From Gossypium raimondii (taxonomy: Eukaryota; Streptophyta; Magnoliopsida; Malvales; Malvaceae), in contig NC_068567.1 of NCBI RefSeq assembly GCF_025698545.1, positions 60,710,705 through 60,774,704 on the forward strand: a DNA stretch of 64,000 nt, written 5' to 3'. Both the position numbers and the translations under genes were made by a program. Of this stretch, positions 36,234 to 48,986 are shown piece after piece; position 1 is the first letter of the stretch, and each line of letters begins with the position of its first letter. The notes under the pieces are model-generated. The model searched no databases. It worked only from the letters and a program-made list of their open reading frames with translations, and was not told where the DNA came from.

Positions 36234-36600
36234 ATTTTTGCTCGCCGTGGGTTGTTCTTTTTTCAGTTGGGGGGTGTTATTTTTGAAGGGAAAGAAGGCG
36301 GAGGAATCACGGAGAAAATTGTGAGGAAGTACTGACCCCAAAGCACGAATCCCGAAGGGAAAGTGAAAGGGATTGACTGAGAGAATAAGGAAATAGTAAT
36401 GGGGGGGGAGGGAAAGAGCTGGGGTGTTTTTATTGGAAGAAGGAAAGGAAAGGAAAGGAAAGGGAAAATGGTGGTGGAGCCGGTGACTATGGTGAAAACT
36501 GAAAACACTTAAAAAAGGGGTTGTCGTCGCTGTTGTCTGTTCTTAATTAATCACGTAAAAAACGGAAGAGAGAGAGGGTTTATTAATTGGTTAAAATATG
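36234..36600 (-). promoter_or_regulatory. Leader and proximal promoter of the IRX15-like gene
   Basis: It contains a G8-9 run (about 36400-36410) and a (GGAAA)n tract at 36431-36466, CT-rich on the coding strand. Such CT-rich runs are common in plant leaders. No clear TATA box is seen. Confidence 0.4.
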
Positions 36601-39600
36601 ACTACAGTCCCCGTACTTTCCAAAAATTAGTAATGTAGTCCCTCTACTTTTTAGATTTCAAAATTCAGCTCTAGCTGTAAATACTGCTAAATTTATAGTT
36701 GTGACATTTTAAAATTATGTGGAGTGAGTCTCCCATTGGCATGGGTATTATTGTTAATGCAGAAAGATGTAGATTCGAATACGCTGAAGCTCATTATCCT
36801 CTAATTTATGGGTTGAAAAATAGTTATAGTTAGTTCTAGACATTATATTAAAAGAAACAGATTAGTCAGGACTTACTCGTTTTCTTTTGTTTGTTTCGAG
36901 AAAAAAAAATGGTAATTGTAAATTTTCTTATTTTACTTGTTACAAAAGAGTAAAACATTTTACAAAAGCTTTCCCGTGTAAGTTGATTTCACAAAATCAC
37001 GTAATCATTTTTTCTCATTTTTCATGCCATAAGTTGATTTAATTGCATGAATTTTGTTTCATGCCATTTTCATGCCCTTTTGCTTCTTCTTTTTTTCATT
37101 TTATTTTATTAAATTTAGGTAATTTGATTTATATTTTTCATGCCATTTGCTTCTTTTTTTCTATTATCAAAGTTTTAAATCTCAAATTAATTATGAAAAT
37201 AGAATCTCGATAATATTGTATTTGTTTCATTTGAAACTTCATTTGGAAAATTATTTAAGAAAAATTTATCAAACAAAATTATTTTATACAGAATCGTTTA
37301 AGCACCAAAAATATCAAAATTAAAAAAATAATACAATTTGTAACATTCCCAATATCCCCAATTTGTAACAATGTTAAATCGAGAGTAAATAAGTTAAAAT
37401 TGAAGAAGAAAAAACGAGTTAAATATAGATATAGATATTTTATTTTTAAAATTGGAAGTCTAAATTCAACTCATATTTTAAGTAAGTCTAAATTTTTTAT
37501 CTAAACCCAATTTTTATTCTAATGATTTTTATCTAAACCTTCTCAAATTTCAAACAAATCTTCGAATGACACTTGAACAAGTATATGCTACAAAATTAAG
37601 GCTGCGTGGAAATTTAGAGACAACAAATAAAACCAAAATAGAGGGACTAAATTCAGAATTAAACCTTTATGGTGACAAGGTTGTAGACAAAATTTTCTCC
37701 ATTTTTTGAAATTTGAATGGGTCTGTAATTATTAATAGAGGGTTTAAATCTGCAAAAAGAGCTTGTGAAATAGACAGTAGTAATTGATGGGGGATGTTGG
37801 AATAGCCAAAGTAATAAAAAAAAGTATGCATTTATGAGTTTATGACACACATAAGGAACTACCTTTTTTTTCTTTTAATTTTTGAAATTGATGAACTTTC
37901 TGTACTCTACTTTATTTTTCTTTTTACCAATAATAATAATAATGAGTTTGGAGATTTGGGTTTTACCTAAGTTCAGCTATATAATAATAAATGTTTCGGA
38001 TGTTCGAGTCTCATCATGTGTAATTGTGATGTATATGTTTCTAGTCTTATCTTATGTATATGTCATGTGTGGGCTTTGATAGGTTCTTCCCATTATAATT
38101 CGATTTTTGTCAATTCTTTGTTTACTATATTTTATGTTGATTTAATTCTATATTATAATTAGTCGAATATCCTCTATTACCCGAGATAATCAAATATTCT
38201 CCTACCCACAAATACTTTATAAATTTACATAGAGATGAGTAAAACTCGATTCGTGTTTCAAGTTCAAACCGAATTGAATTTTACAATTTGAATAATTAAA
38301 ATAATTCAAAAAATGGTCTCTCTCTCAACAAAAATTACAAAAAAATCAAATTAATTTTCAAAAATTAAAATATTTATAAATATTCCAAAATTTATATTTT
38401 TAAAAAGTTCTAAAATATATATAAAAAAGTTAAAAAATTAAAATTTTCTAAAATAGTAATTTTGGGACCTAAATAGGTTAATTAATGATTCGAGTTTATC
38501 GTACTAAAATTTTTCTTTTTTTTTATTTTTTGCTTTAAAAAGTTTTCAAATATATAGTTTCAAATTTATGTGATCTAGCGTGGAATTAGTTATACTATAA
38601 CAAAATTTAATTTGACAAGTTAAATTTTTCAATTTAACTCGAACAATTTCACTTAACTCAATTCAAAAAATTTCAAATCAAATTAAAATAATAAAATAAA
38701 ACTCATCGACTTAAATTTTTTTCACTCGATTGGATAAAATGCTTACCTATTTGCATATATGAAGTCAATGAGAGGGTTTAAAAGAAAATTCATGAAATAT
38801 GAAACCAAAAAGTTTGGTTTTACGGTTGTGCCATTGACTACAACAGTTAGGCATGGTTTTGTAGTCTTAACTATGATTTGTCGTGTATTTACTCCGTGTT
38901 TTACGGGATTTTCTGTTATGGTTGTTACCACAAGCTTCCTCGAGCCTTCAGTTTCTTACATCCTTTACTAATGTCCTCTAATTAGGGATGAAAAAGAAAA
39001 CCCTAATCGAGAGTTTTGAGATAAGATTTCATTTGATTAACATCCGAGCTTTTATTAATTAAATTTGGGTTCTTCGGGAATGATTTTGATTCGGATTTAA
39101 ACTAAAAAATTATAATGAAATTCGAATTGAAGTCAATTGCGTGTAAAAATTCAATAAGTACAAAATAAATTATACAATATCCAATGAACCTATAATCTAA
39201 TTTCGAGAGAAATTATGAACTCCACTTGAATGAAATCGGTTATTGAAAAGAGGAAGCAAAGAAGCTCAAAAAATCTCATAATCCTTCGATGGATGCCATC
39301 ATCGAAACACAATAACATCAAGACAAAGCCATTGGTTTCGTTCTACTTTAGTCATCAGACTTTTCGAAATCAAATATTTTGGTCACTCTCGTGTTAAATG
39401 AGTGCGGGAAGCTAATGTGAGCTTTTATTTATTGGTCTAATAAGAAAATTAGTCCACTAATATTGACACAGTCTATCATTCTGATCATAAATATAACATA
39501 TTCAATAAACTTAGTCCTTACTATTTAAAAAATTTATCAATTTAGTTCGAATTCTAAAAAATTCAAAAAGAACAATGGAATTCTTAATTTAGAGTGAGTT

Positions 39601-39770
39601 TGGATGAGCAATGCATTTACTTGCGGTCAGTGTAAAAATAATGATGACGGTGAGCTTAGGTACTGTAATGATACTGTAATAAAAGATAGAAAGTAAGCTA
39701 AACGCACCGCACATCCGAACTCACCATTAATCAATTAATAGTTGAGTAACTAAAAAGGACTTGAATCTTT

Positions 39771-39813
<43 letters not shown>

Positions 39814-40225
39814 GACTTGAATGTCAATTAAATAGATATTTTATAACAATTAACCTTAATTAAATTTGAAATTCGAATATCCATATTTATAATTTTTATC
39901 GTGTTAATTTTAAGGAAAAGAATTTAAACACATTTGACGTGTAATTATTTAATTGGTGTACTGCAAAATTAGAAATAAATAAATAAAATACACGTGAAGC
40001 GTAATCTACCTTTGAAGCAATGTATTAAAGAAAAGTAGAAAAAGCCCCACGACAATTAAAAGATATATTAAAAAACATTTTTTTCAAAATTAAAACTAAT
40101 TTAAAAAGAAAATCCAAAATGTGCCGACAAAATCTGAGATACTTCTAATTGCATTACAACGAGATATTTCAATAAATACCTCATTTATTTATTTATTTAT
40201 TATTTTAGTTATGAAAAACAAATAT
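36601..40225. other. Long AT-rich spacer, no genes recognised
   Basis: It holds a partial MITE arm (36600-36715), a partial GGGCC-type repeat (37400-37570) and a (TAA)n microsatellite (39771-39811). An open frame at 38759-38971 has no recognisable relatives and ordinary AT-rich composition. The rest is decayed, AT-rich DNA. Confidence 0.5.
39771..39811. repeat. (TAA)n microsatellite
   Basis: About 13 TAA units. It is flanked on both sides by GACTTGAAT, a short direct repeat. Confidence 0.95.
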
Positions 40226-40227
40226 TT

Positions 40228-40608
40228 TATAAATTTTTCTCACCACATCATTTACAGTTCCTTTTCAATTATTTAATGATATTTTAGTAATTTTTTTCAT
40301 ATTATTAACACATAAATTTGGTAATTTTTTTACTTTGAACCTCGAACTCCGAACTTAGAACCTTGAATCCTAAACTCCGAACCTGAATCTTGAACCCTAA
40401 ACTCCAAAATCGAACCTCGAACTCGAATAATGAACCTTGAGCCTTGAACTCAAGTTTTGAGATTTAGAGAGTTTGGGGTTTAAATTTTGATGTACAGAGT
40501 AAAAAAAATTATCAAAATTATGTGTCAATAATATAAAAAATTACTAAAATATTATTAAATAATTAAAAATAATTATGAATGATACGGTGGAAGGGTTCAT
40601 AAAATAAT
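40228..40608. repeat. Hairpin MITE with a core of CGAACTC/AACCCTAAACTC-type short repeats
   Basis: The left arm (CACCACATCATTTACAG, TATTTAATGATATTTTAGTA, ATTATTAACACATAAATTTG) is the inverse of the right arm (AAATTATGTGTCAATAATAT, TTACTAAAATATTATTAAAT, AATGATACGGTGG). Between them (40340-40450) lie about ten imperfect 13-15 bp units such as GAACCTCGAACTCC and GAACCCTAAACTCC. No ORF. Confidence 0.7.
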
Positions 40609-42900
40609 TTCTCCATCGAATCTTTATTTTTTTCATTTTTTTAATTAAAACCGAACATATTTATATATAAAAAAGTGTTAACAAGTATATTTAGAATTTA
40701 AAATAGATATAAAATATGGGTTTTAATATATTAAAATATGAATTTATATTTTGTATACAATATTAGGGGCGGAGATAGGAGTAATACAGATGGAACCAAA
40801 GTGTCAAATGATGTTTGATAAAAATTTTAATCATCGCTCTGCTTAAATCAATACAAATATGGGTTAATATTTAATACACAAAAAGTTTTTATTTTTATTT
40901 TTTAAATATTTATAAATCTAAAATTGTATAAAACATTTTAAAAGTTTTTGTTAAAATTATTACAACTCAATTAAGCACTAAACACAGGGATTAATGATAG
41001 CAAAAATAAGACATCGTGTTTGAAAAAGTTTTGTATTGATTAAGGAAAAGTTGAAACTAAATAATAATGGTTGGCATTTGATGACCTTTTTGAAAAAGGT
41101 GTAGGCAACTTACCCTACACCACTTCCATTTTTCAGTCTTTTAATCCAATAATATATTAAATAAATTTGAAAATTCTATAATAAATAAATACACTTTAGT
41201 GATCTTTTATTTTATTTTTATTTTTATTTTTATTTTTAAATTAATAAAGACATTCTTTAAACTTTAATTAGTTGTAAAAAGTGGAATTTGGGCACTAAAG
41301 CTGAAAAAGTTCTCCTTGATTTCTTCGAGGGTTAATATAATTTTTAGTCCCCGAATTTAATAATTAGGTCCGTTTTAGTACATATATTTTTTTGGTTCAC
41401 TTTAGTATTTAAAATTGACAAGTCCGTTATGGTCATTGAACTTGACAGTTATAAAAAATTGATGATGTGTCACTTTGAGATTATAACATATCATCAACTG
41501 AAAATTTTAAAAATGTAATAAAAATCTAAGTGATGATGTGGCACAGTATCATAGTACCACATCAGGTGTTGATGGAATCCAAGTTTAAAGCCCAAAATGG
41601 TTTTATTTGCGAGGTTTGGGTACAAAAGTGGACCAAAATATACAAATACCAACGCCTAAGAGTTTACTAATCCATTACTCAATATATAGAGAGCTAAAAT
41701 AGGATTGTTAGGCCCATTAACCCTTAAGCTCAAGTGGTTAAGGAATTAAAGAAATCTGAAGGCCCAAAGCCTAGATCTCGTTAAGCCCAACTCAGCATTT
41801 CTGCTGAGTCCAAGGATGGCCTTTTGTACCCTAGCTCAGAGGTGACCCACTTTATGAGGTCTAAGACAGCCCATGCAGAAACCCGAGTCAGGAAACCCAT
41901 CTACATCGACCCATCTTTTAGAAGGATCATGTCTGCCATTCATCAACCGATTTTCAACTCAATTAAAAAATTACTGAAAACTCTATTCTTTCATAAAATA
42001 ATAAATATTACTATAAAGGGTATTTTTGTTGTTTTTTATTGTACGTAAAATCTATGAAAAAAAAAAAACACATAGTAGGATTTAAACTTAAAACATCAAA
42101 ATCATTTTAACCAAAATCTCATTTTCTTTTAATAAATATATTTTTGTATAGAAAAATTTCACTAATCTAGTAGTTATATAAGAGGGATTAATTAGGAAAA
42201 AAGACCATTAAATAACCTACTAAAATGCCACTAAATAGCTATATGTAAGAAGCTCCATCCTTCCCCTATATGGTCCAGATGTTTAATGTCGATTATTGAT
42301 TCATCTTCAACAGCATATAGATGAATGATTCGACATATTCCAAGCTTTTCAAAGCTTATGGACGACAATAGTCTGTTCGTCGAGTGGCAGACATGGCGGT
42401 ATTGGATATGTCGATGTTGCCCTGTAACCGGAGAGTTTCGATAAAGATTGATGACTGGATTGTTGGTCATGGTGGACGGATTTTCGATGAAGGGGTAGTC
42501 ATTGGTCTAAATTATCAGCAAGAAATTACCAGACACTGAAACATGGGCTTCTTAAATGTCGTTCATGGAACATGCAAATCTTAAATGTTGAAAAAAGTGT
42601 AGCCATTGTTGTCCAAACTAAACTATTCTATAACAGTAATGTAAAAAAGCACTCTAAATATTAATATTTAGATACAAACTACAGGTAATATGGTTTACTG
42701 CAATGGCATTACTGATTCTACCTAAGCTACTGTTGCCCTGTTTTAACACGCTCACGATTTCGTGTATAAGTTGTACATGGCAATGGCAAATGACCAAAAG
42801 GGAGATCGAGAATACTTGTTTCATCTGTATATCAAAGAAAGAATCATGCCATCAATTTGATGCCCCGAGATCGCGATCATCTCTGGATATTGGCATCATG
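40609..42900. other. Spacer right of the hairpin MITE
   Basis: AT-rich. Around 41330-41660 are words (TTTTTAGTCCCCGAATTTAA, GGTCCGTTTTAGTAC, GTGGACCAAAATATA) indicating another inverted-repeat element. A perfect 8-bp stem (ACTCAGCA/TGCTGAGT) lies at 41790-41809. The patch 42240-42480 has balanced composition with an unrecognised 79-codon minus-strand frame. It could be a decayed gene piece. From 42600 on is the 3' flank of the CBSX gene. Confidence 0.4.
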
Positions 42901-45279
42901 TCAACTTTCAATCGAACGTTTTATCTGCAGGGCAGCTCGAACAACGTTTCCCCTTGTAATGATCCCGACCTTCGAGATGTAAATAGATATCGATTAAAAT
43001 CATCCCAAGCTAATATGAATCCGATAGGCTAATTGTAAGAGAGAACATATAAACATGACAGAAAAGTTCTTACTAGTTTGCCATCAATATCTACCACGGG
43101 TAGTCGGCGATATTTGGTCTCGAGCAATAGCCTGATATGAAAAACATCGAATTAAGAACATCTAGATAACGAGACAAATGGGTTTGATGCATTAGGAAAA
43201 GCGGAGAAAAAGAATACCTAGCAGCATCTTCCAGGTTTGTTGTTTCACGAACAACGAGCGGTGAAGGTGTCATCAAGTCTCCGACCACTTTTCCGTTATT
43301 TTTGTTCATTAATTTCTGTATTTCATTGAATGTCTGCATAACAACCCGGAATTAGAAAAAAGGCAACAATTGTGCCACAAAATTCACGATCTAGACCTCT
43401 TTTGCCTGAAACCCAGCATTCGATATACAAAAAAGGAAATCAAAACAAAACGGCAGGAAAACGGACAATGTGAACATGCTCAGAGGCAAGCACCATATGC
43501 TGTTAAGTAAACTTATCGAGTTTGTGACAGAATTTAGCATCTGAATATTGATAATTTAAGACATTATAGATAAACTTCAAGCAAAACTGAAGAATCAGAA
43601 AGAGAATGCTTACGTACTTTCCAAGAACTATCAACATTAGGAAACAAGGTTGTGTCATTTTGACTGCTACCTGATAGTTCAAAAACAGAACGAGTAAGTA
43701 GCCATTTCAGAACTATTGCAAGGGAAACCAAATATAGAACCAAGGTGGCAAAACTCCATAGCTCGTTACATCAATAACGAACAACAAAATAACACAAACG
43801 GAAAAAATATATCATTGATGTATCATCGAGCTTGCATGTGGATACTAGATGGAAATAAACTAAGAAAGGGAAACCAATCCGTCAAAACTCCGAAGTAGGT
43901 GTAGCATTCACCTCTAATTCCAATTTCTGAGGTGCTCCGATTTCTTAACACTTTATAAATATGCATGCTAGAAAACACTACTCTAAGCAAGCCTTGTACA
44001 CATTTTGTTATGAAGCATCAAAAGCAGCTAATGTCATTTACCTAGGCAAGGAAAGTTATCGATAAAACAGAGTTCATGAATAATAATGACTTTAAACTCA
44101 CGGTGTATGTATCCGAATACCAATCACTCGTAATGAAAAGATGTTAGAAACTGATATCAGTAAATTTCTTTCACAGCGATTTGAAATAAACTTCAATAAT
44201 CCACTAGCAATTGCAAAGATGAAAAAGCCTATTTCAATGATCTATCACTAAAGAAATGTTAGGATGAAAACAATCTATCTGCTTTCGTCCTTAAATAAAA
44301 CTCAAACAAACAAGGAAGGGAAAACACCAAATCAACCCGAGAAATTCAAAGTTTCCAATCAGTTTCATAATCATCTTATAAACTTACCTGAAATCGAGTC
44401 GAGTGCCAACAAATCATAATCGGAAACAACGCCAACCTGCAATAGGGGAACCGGTCAGTACAATGAAGAAGGCAATAGCTCAAAATTCCCAATCCCGGAC
44501 GGGTTATAGACCAGAAAAACCATCTTTCTCACCACAAAACAAATCGATATCGAACAAGATCATGATCATCAAGTAAAGAAACAGCAAATTTGTGCATTCA
44601 TGTACCAAATCAACATGTATGATTCTCAGCAAAAGTAAAACAAACAAGATCTTAAGTCCATATGTGAGGTAAAAAGTATGGGATCTGGTAACATTTTCTG
44701 AAAATAAAACCCAAATTATATAAATGATGAAACAGTAATTAAAGAAGTTACCAAATTCCAGTCATCATCGATCACTGGGAAACCAGTAACTCTCTTCTCC
44801 ACAAGTGCCTCCAATGCTGCAATTACAGAATTTAAGTGCAAAATTAGACCCAAAAATGGTAATGATCAAATCATCACCAGCTAATACCTTCATCCACACT
44901 TGTTGTAGCTTTGACAACATGTAAATCCTCTTTCCTGGTCATAAAATCACCCACGGTATAATTTCCATTTCTTGACTACAAAAGAACCAAAAACCAGTAA
45001 AAAAAACAACAACAATCTCTTTAAATAAAAGAAAAAAAAACCCAAAAAGAAAATAAGGGGGGGGGGGGAAAGGGATACGGGAACAGAGTTGGTGATGAGT
45101 CCAGCAGCAAGACGAAAAGAGCCATCTTTGGGTTTGGGGAGAGACAAGCAGGGTGCCAGTGCCACTTTATGGGAATAATGGTACATGGAGACAATGCAGG
45201 GTTGCTTAGAATGAAGAAAGGAATTGAAAGAAGGGAATAGCTTCAGGGTTTGAGAATTAACGAAAGAAATGGAACCCAT
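42901..45279 (-). CDS. CBSX-type plastid protein with two CBS motifs (CBSX1/CBSX2-like)
   Basis: Eight exons with GT-AG borders: 45279-45079, 44975-44888, 44816-44752, 44436-44388, 43670-43618, 43333-43218, 43131-43074, 42969-42901. They join in frame to 232 residues; Arabidopsis CBSX1 has 236. Exon 1 encodes a Ser-rich transit-type peptide. CBS1 spans roughly VGDFMTRKEDLHVVKATTSV to VVSDYDLLAL. CBS2 runs from VGDLMTPSPLVVRETTNL through RRLPVVDIDGKLVGIITRGN, ending VVRAALQIKRSIES. In Arabidopsis, CBSX1 and CBSX2 are chloroplast proteins that bind adenosine nucleotides and activate thioredoxins. The start was chosen as the first Met of the transit peptide; upstream frames are also open but not family-like. 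CBSX1 versus CBSX2 is undecided. A G12 run lies in intron 1 (45058-45069). Confidence 0.93.
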
Positions 45280-46065
45280 TTTCGTTAAAAACACAACCTT
45301 TTCCCCCAAAAAACAAAAGAAAGATCCTAGCTGTATGTTAATGCTATGACGATTGTTTATGATAAACAAAAAAAGGGGGGGAAAGGGAGGTTTGGGTATT
45401 GAATAAACAGTGGGGAAATTGAGAAGTGGATATTGAAAGAAGGAGAACAACGAAAGGGGGTGATCAGATGTTACTTGTTCCGCTGAAACAGGAGACTTGG
45501 AAAGTGAGAGGAAAGTGAGAAATGGTCGGCTCATTAATGGGTGAGTTTGCTGCTTGTTCTTTCTTGGAGTCCCCACAGCCACGAGCCAATGATGCATTTG
45601 TCCATGCTTGTGGATATATTCGGTGCTTCGCAAGAAAATTGAGGCTCAACTTCGAAGGGGGTTGGTAGGTAAACTATCCTTTTCTCATTTACTCGAAATA
45701 GAAAAATGAGGAGTTTATATGATTTGGATTTTATGTTTTAATGGGTTTAACTTAACATGTTGTACTTCTAATCCTAATAAGAGTTAATAAGAGGTTGTAG
45801 TGGGTTATGACGGCTCATTCGAGTGTGAAAAGTCATAAGAAGGTTAAGATAATTAAAATTTAAATCGAGGGTTGAATAGGCGATTGGCGAATAAAGAGTT
45901 AGAGCTTTTATTTTTAAGAAGAGGAAGTGTCTTGGCCTATTTTTTAATGCTCGAAAGACTTTAAGGGTTTTTTTTTAAATAATTCTTTGAGGTGTCATGT
46001 GTCACCCACATATTAGTTTTGGATTCCTTACAAATTAGTTGGCCTTCGACTTAAGCTGTCATATC

Positions 46066-47197
46066 TATAGGTGTTCATCGGTTGAGCCTAGGCATGATAT
46101 TAGCACTTGCCTAAGCTTAGTTTGGCTCGAAATATAACTTAAAATTTTATCCAAACCTGCTTATATTTGTAAATAGTTAACCCAATCTTATATTCGTTCC
46201 GCCCATATTGTTTAATTTTTTTTAAATATATTTATTTATTTAAAATTTTATATATAATCTCTTAACATTTTTTTAATGTTTACATTATAATAATATTATA
46301 TACTATTTAATTTTTATGTGTTATAATAACATTATTTATTTGTAATTATCGTATTATTACGATTGGGTGTATAGTTGGGTTATGCTATGGAATTGAGTGA
46401 TCCGATTTAAATGAGTTGCAGGGATGAATTCGTTTATTAGAGTCGAATCTTTCTCACTCGCAAAGCTATCCAATGAATTAAATCATAGGATTTGTTCTTG
46501 AAGTTATTTAATTAACAAACGTTAATTGTCGGATTATTCCCGCAATTTATTTATGACTAAAGAAAGATAGATGGTGTGAGGCTGTTCCTCCATCACTTTT
46601 ACTAGCTTATCATTGAGCGAGAAAGTATTTGCAGTCTATGATCAATTCCGAAGCTGCAACTGCAACTGATGTCATGCATGAGGCTAGAGACATGTTCATG
46701 GGCAATGCTACCTGCTTAAGTCCAATGGCTTACCTGAATTTTAGGATGATTTAGATAAAAATATTAAGATCAAAACATGGGATTGAACAAAAAATTATGC
46801 CCGTTTTAAATAAGTGTTGAGCTTGTACTTGAACATTCAAGGCTTGAGCCCAACCCGTGTTTTAAATTTTTAATGTTTTATATTATGTTATTTTTATATA
46901 TTATGCAATTTATTACATGTAAAAATTAAATCTATAGTCATATATAATACTACTATACGAAAACATTAAAAAATGTTAAGATGACTATTTTAATAAAAAT
47001 ATAAAACTACTAAATGTTAAATTAAAAATAATATAAATATTTTAAAATTTTAAAATAATATGGATGAACCTGAAATAAGCTTAGGTTAACCATTTACAAA
47101 TATAGATGGATTTGAACAAAATTTTAAGCTAATATTTCGAGTTGAGCCAAGCTTAGGTGTTAGTATCTTATTTAGGCTCAGTCCATGAATACCTCTA
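46066..47197. repeat. Long inverted-repeat element with GGGCC-type arms
   Basis: The left arm (46066 to about 46330) begins TATAGGTGTTCATCGGTTGA and continues GCTTAGTTTGGCTCGAAATA and AAAATTTTATCCAAACC. The right arm (about 46740-47197) is its inverse, ending CTAATATTTCGAGTTGAGCC, AAGCTTAGGTG and CAGTCCATGAATACCTCTA. The middle (46340-46740) is unrelated, more balanced DNA of unknown nature. No long ORF. Confidence 0.6.
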
Positions 47198-47599
47198 CCG
47201 ATGCTGAAACTTTCATCCGATCAATTTATTCTAACTTTTATCGTTATTTAAGTTTTGTTTACTCATTTTTGCAACAATTTTAGAACCCTTTTTATTTATT
47301 TCACAAGTTTGAAAAAGCTTTGATCTCTTTATATTGTTGGACCTTTCTACTCGATTTTGATGTGTTGTTAAGATATTATTATGTGATATTATCTTTTAGG
47401 AATATTTAAATATATTATATATATTTAAGAATATGTTTAGAAATATTATATATATATATTTCTTAGCTCTACGTGACTGTTATGGTATAATTATGAGGTA
47501 TTCTCTTGAAGTCTATGAATAAGATTGAAAGAGATTATCCTATTATACTCATATGTTTTTAGGTGTAACATATTTTATTTTGGTGGATTCAACACCCAT

Positions 47600-47600
47600 C

Positions 47601-47642
<42 letters not shown>
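47600..47642. repeat. (AAT)n microsatellite
   Basis: About 14 AAT units, directly visible. Confidence 0.95.
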
Positions 47643-47643
<1 letters not shown>

Positions 47644-47801
47644 TTTTGCATAATTATCCAAACAGAAGAAAAATATTTTTGTTCAAAAAATCATTTTATT
47701 TTTGTAAATCACTTCACGAATGTTGTTTTTAGTAAAATAAACACATCCTAATTAAAAATGTGAATATCGAGTAATTTATCAAATAATTATATTTTATTAA
47801 A

Positions 47802-48150
47802 GGGTAAACTACAAAAATAGTCACTTTTGTTTACTTCATATTACATTTTAGTCACTTATGTTTAAAATATTACGTTTTAGTCACTTACGTTATCGTTTTT
47901 TTACAAAGTAGTCACTCTACATTAAACTTCGTTAACTCCCTAATGGCAGTCCAAATGAGTCTAAATTGGCAATTAAAACCCATTTGGACTCCCACATAGG
48001 ACTATCATTAGGGAGATAATGGGGTTTAACGGTAAAGTGATCACTTAGTAACAAAACGATAATGTAAGTGACTAAAACGTAACATTTCAAACATAAGTAA
48101 CTAAAATATAATTTGTGGCAAACAAAAGTGACTATTTTTATAATTTATCC
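47802..48150. mobile_element. MULE-type MITE, 349 bp, with 9-bp target duplication
   Basis: It starts GGGTAAACTACAAAAATAGT and CACTTTTGTTTACTTC. It ends GGCAAACAAAAGTGACTATT and TTTATAATTTATCC, so the arms are inverted. TTTATTAAA stands directly outside both ends (47793-47801 and 48151-48159). A 9-bp duplication is typical of Mutator-like elements. It has no coding capacity. Confidence 0.78.
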
Positions 48151-48159
48151 TTTATTAAA

Positions 48160-48986
48160 TTGACAATCACTAATAAAAAAATTTGATTATATATATTTAA
48201 ATTCACAATCAAATTTTTTATATATATTAATAAAATATGTTTTTTTTAAATATAAAAGGATGACTTTTTTTTAGCACACCGCCTTGTTGTCTGATAGGAA
48301 TAGTTACCTGCTGAAATCACCTCACACGTGTTTTTCCTAAATTTACGGTTATCAATGTTTTCATTTTTCTTGTGGGTTAAGTTTTAAATTAATCCTCCAA
48401 ATTTTAAAATATTCTAATTAAGTCCTTAAAGTATATGTATTGTATCGATCAGGCTCTTCTATCAATTTAACTATTAGTTTGGGCATTAAATGTTAGCTCG
48501 GATTTTAAGCTAAGCCTATTTAAAACCCGTTGATCAAATTATAAATACATTTCTACGTATCTCACGGATAGCTTAGATCTAGTGTATTAAAAAGAAGCCA
48601 TCTTGTCATTACTTGTATGAAGCTGTGGCTGAAGATTTTGTTAGACGCCTGTTTGGCACGAGTTTGAGTCGTGTTATCTCCATCTCCAACCTTTATTATT
48701 GTATATAAAAAAAACCGATCTTAAATTTTAATAACACTGTATTTTTTAACACTTCAAATTTGATAACGAACGGATTCATATTTTTTAGGCAATTTTGCAT
48801 TTAGATAGTTTAAGAAATAGAGATATGCAACCCGCTGCCATTCCTATGATGTTCTTATCCGATGTCATACACTTTTTGAGGGAAATTGAACAAAATTGAT
48901 GGTTTAGGATACAAAAAAAAAACTTTATTGACCAATCTGTAAATTTAGCTATAGTTAAGGGGCAATTTAATAATAAAAGTTTTTTT
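48160..48986. other. AT-rich spacer
   Basis: No gene or clear element seen. It includes words typical of decayed repeats (TTTAAATTAATCCTCCAAATT). Confidence 0.5.

Larger units (their letters stand above)
45280..47801. other. Upstream flank of the CBSX gene and AT-rich spacer
   Basis: 45280-45660 is the probable leader and promoter. After that comes a long inverted-repeat element (46066-47197) and an (AAT)n microsatellite (about 47600-47642). No genes recognised. Confidence 0.5.

Noticed and set aside
36721-36850. tRNA-like A and B box words (GGCATGGGTATTATTG, AGATTCGAATACG), possible SINE
   Set aside because: The boxes are weak, no cloverleaf can be drawn, and no target duplication was found. 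Similar lone B-box-like words occur near 26471 and 62463.
38759-38971. 70-codon ORF with a hydrophobic stretch
   Set aside because: Both strands are open here, nothing is recognised, and the position in an AT-rich spacer suggests chance.
42231-42470. 79-codon minus-strand ORF downstream of the CBSX gene
   Set aside because: The composition is more balanced than the flanks, but I recognise no domain and see no splice context. It is left as an unassigned patch.
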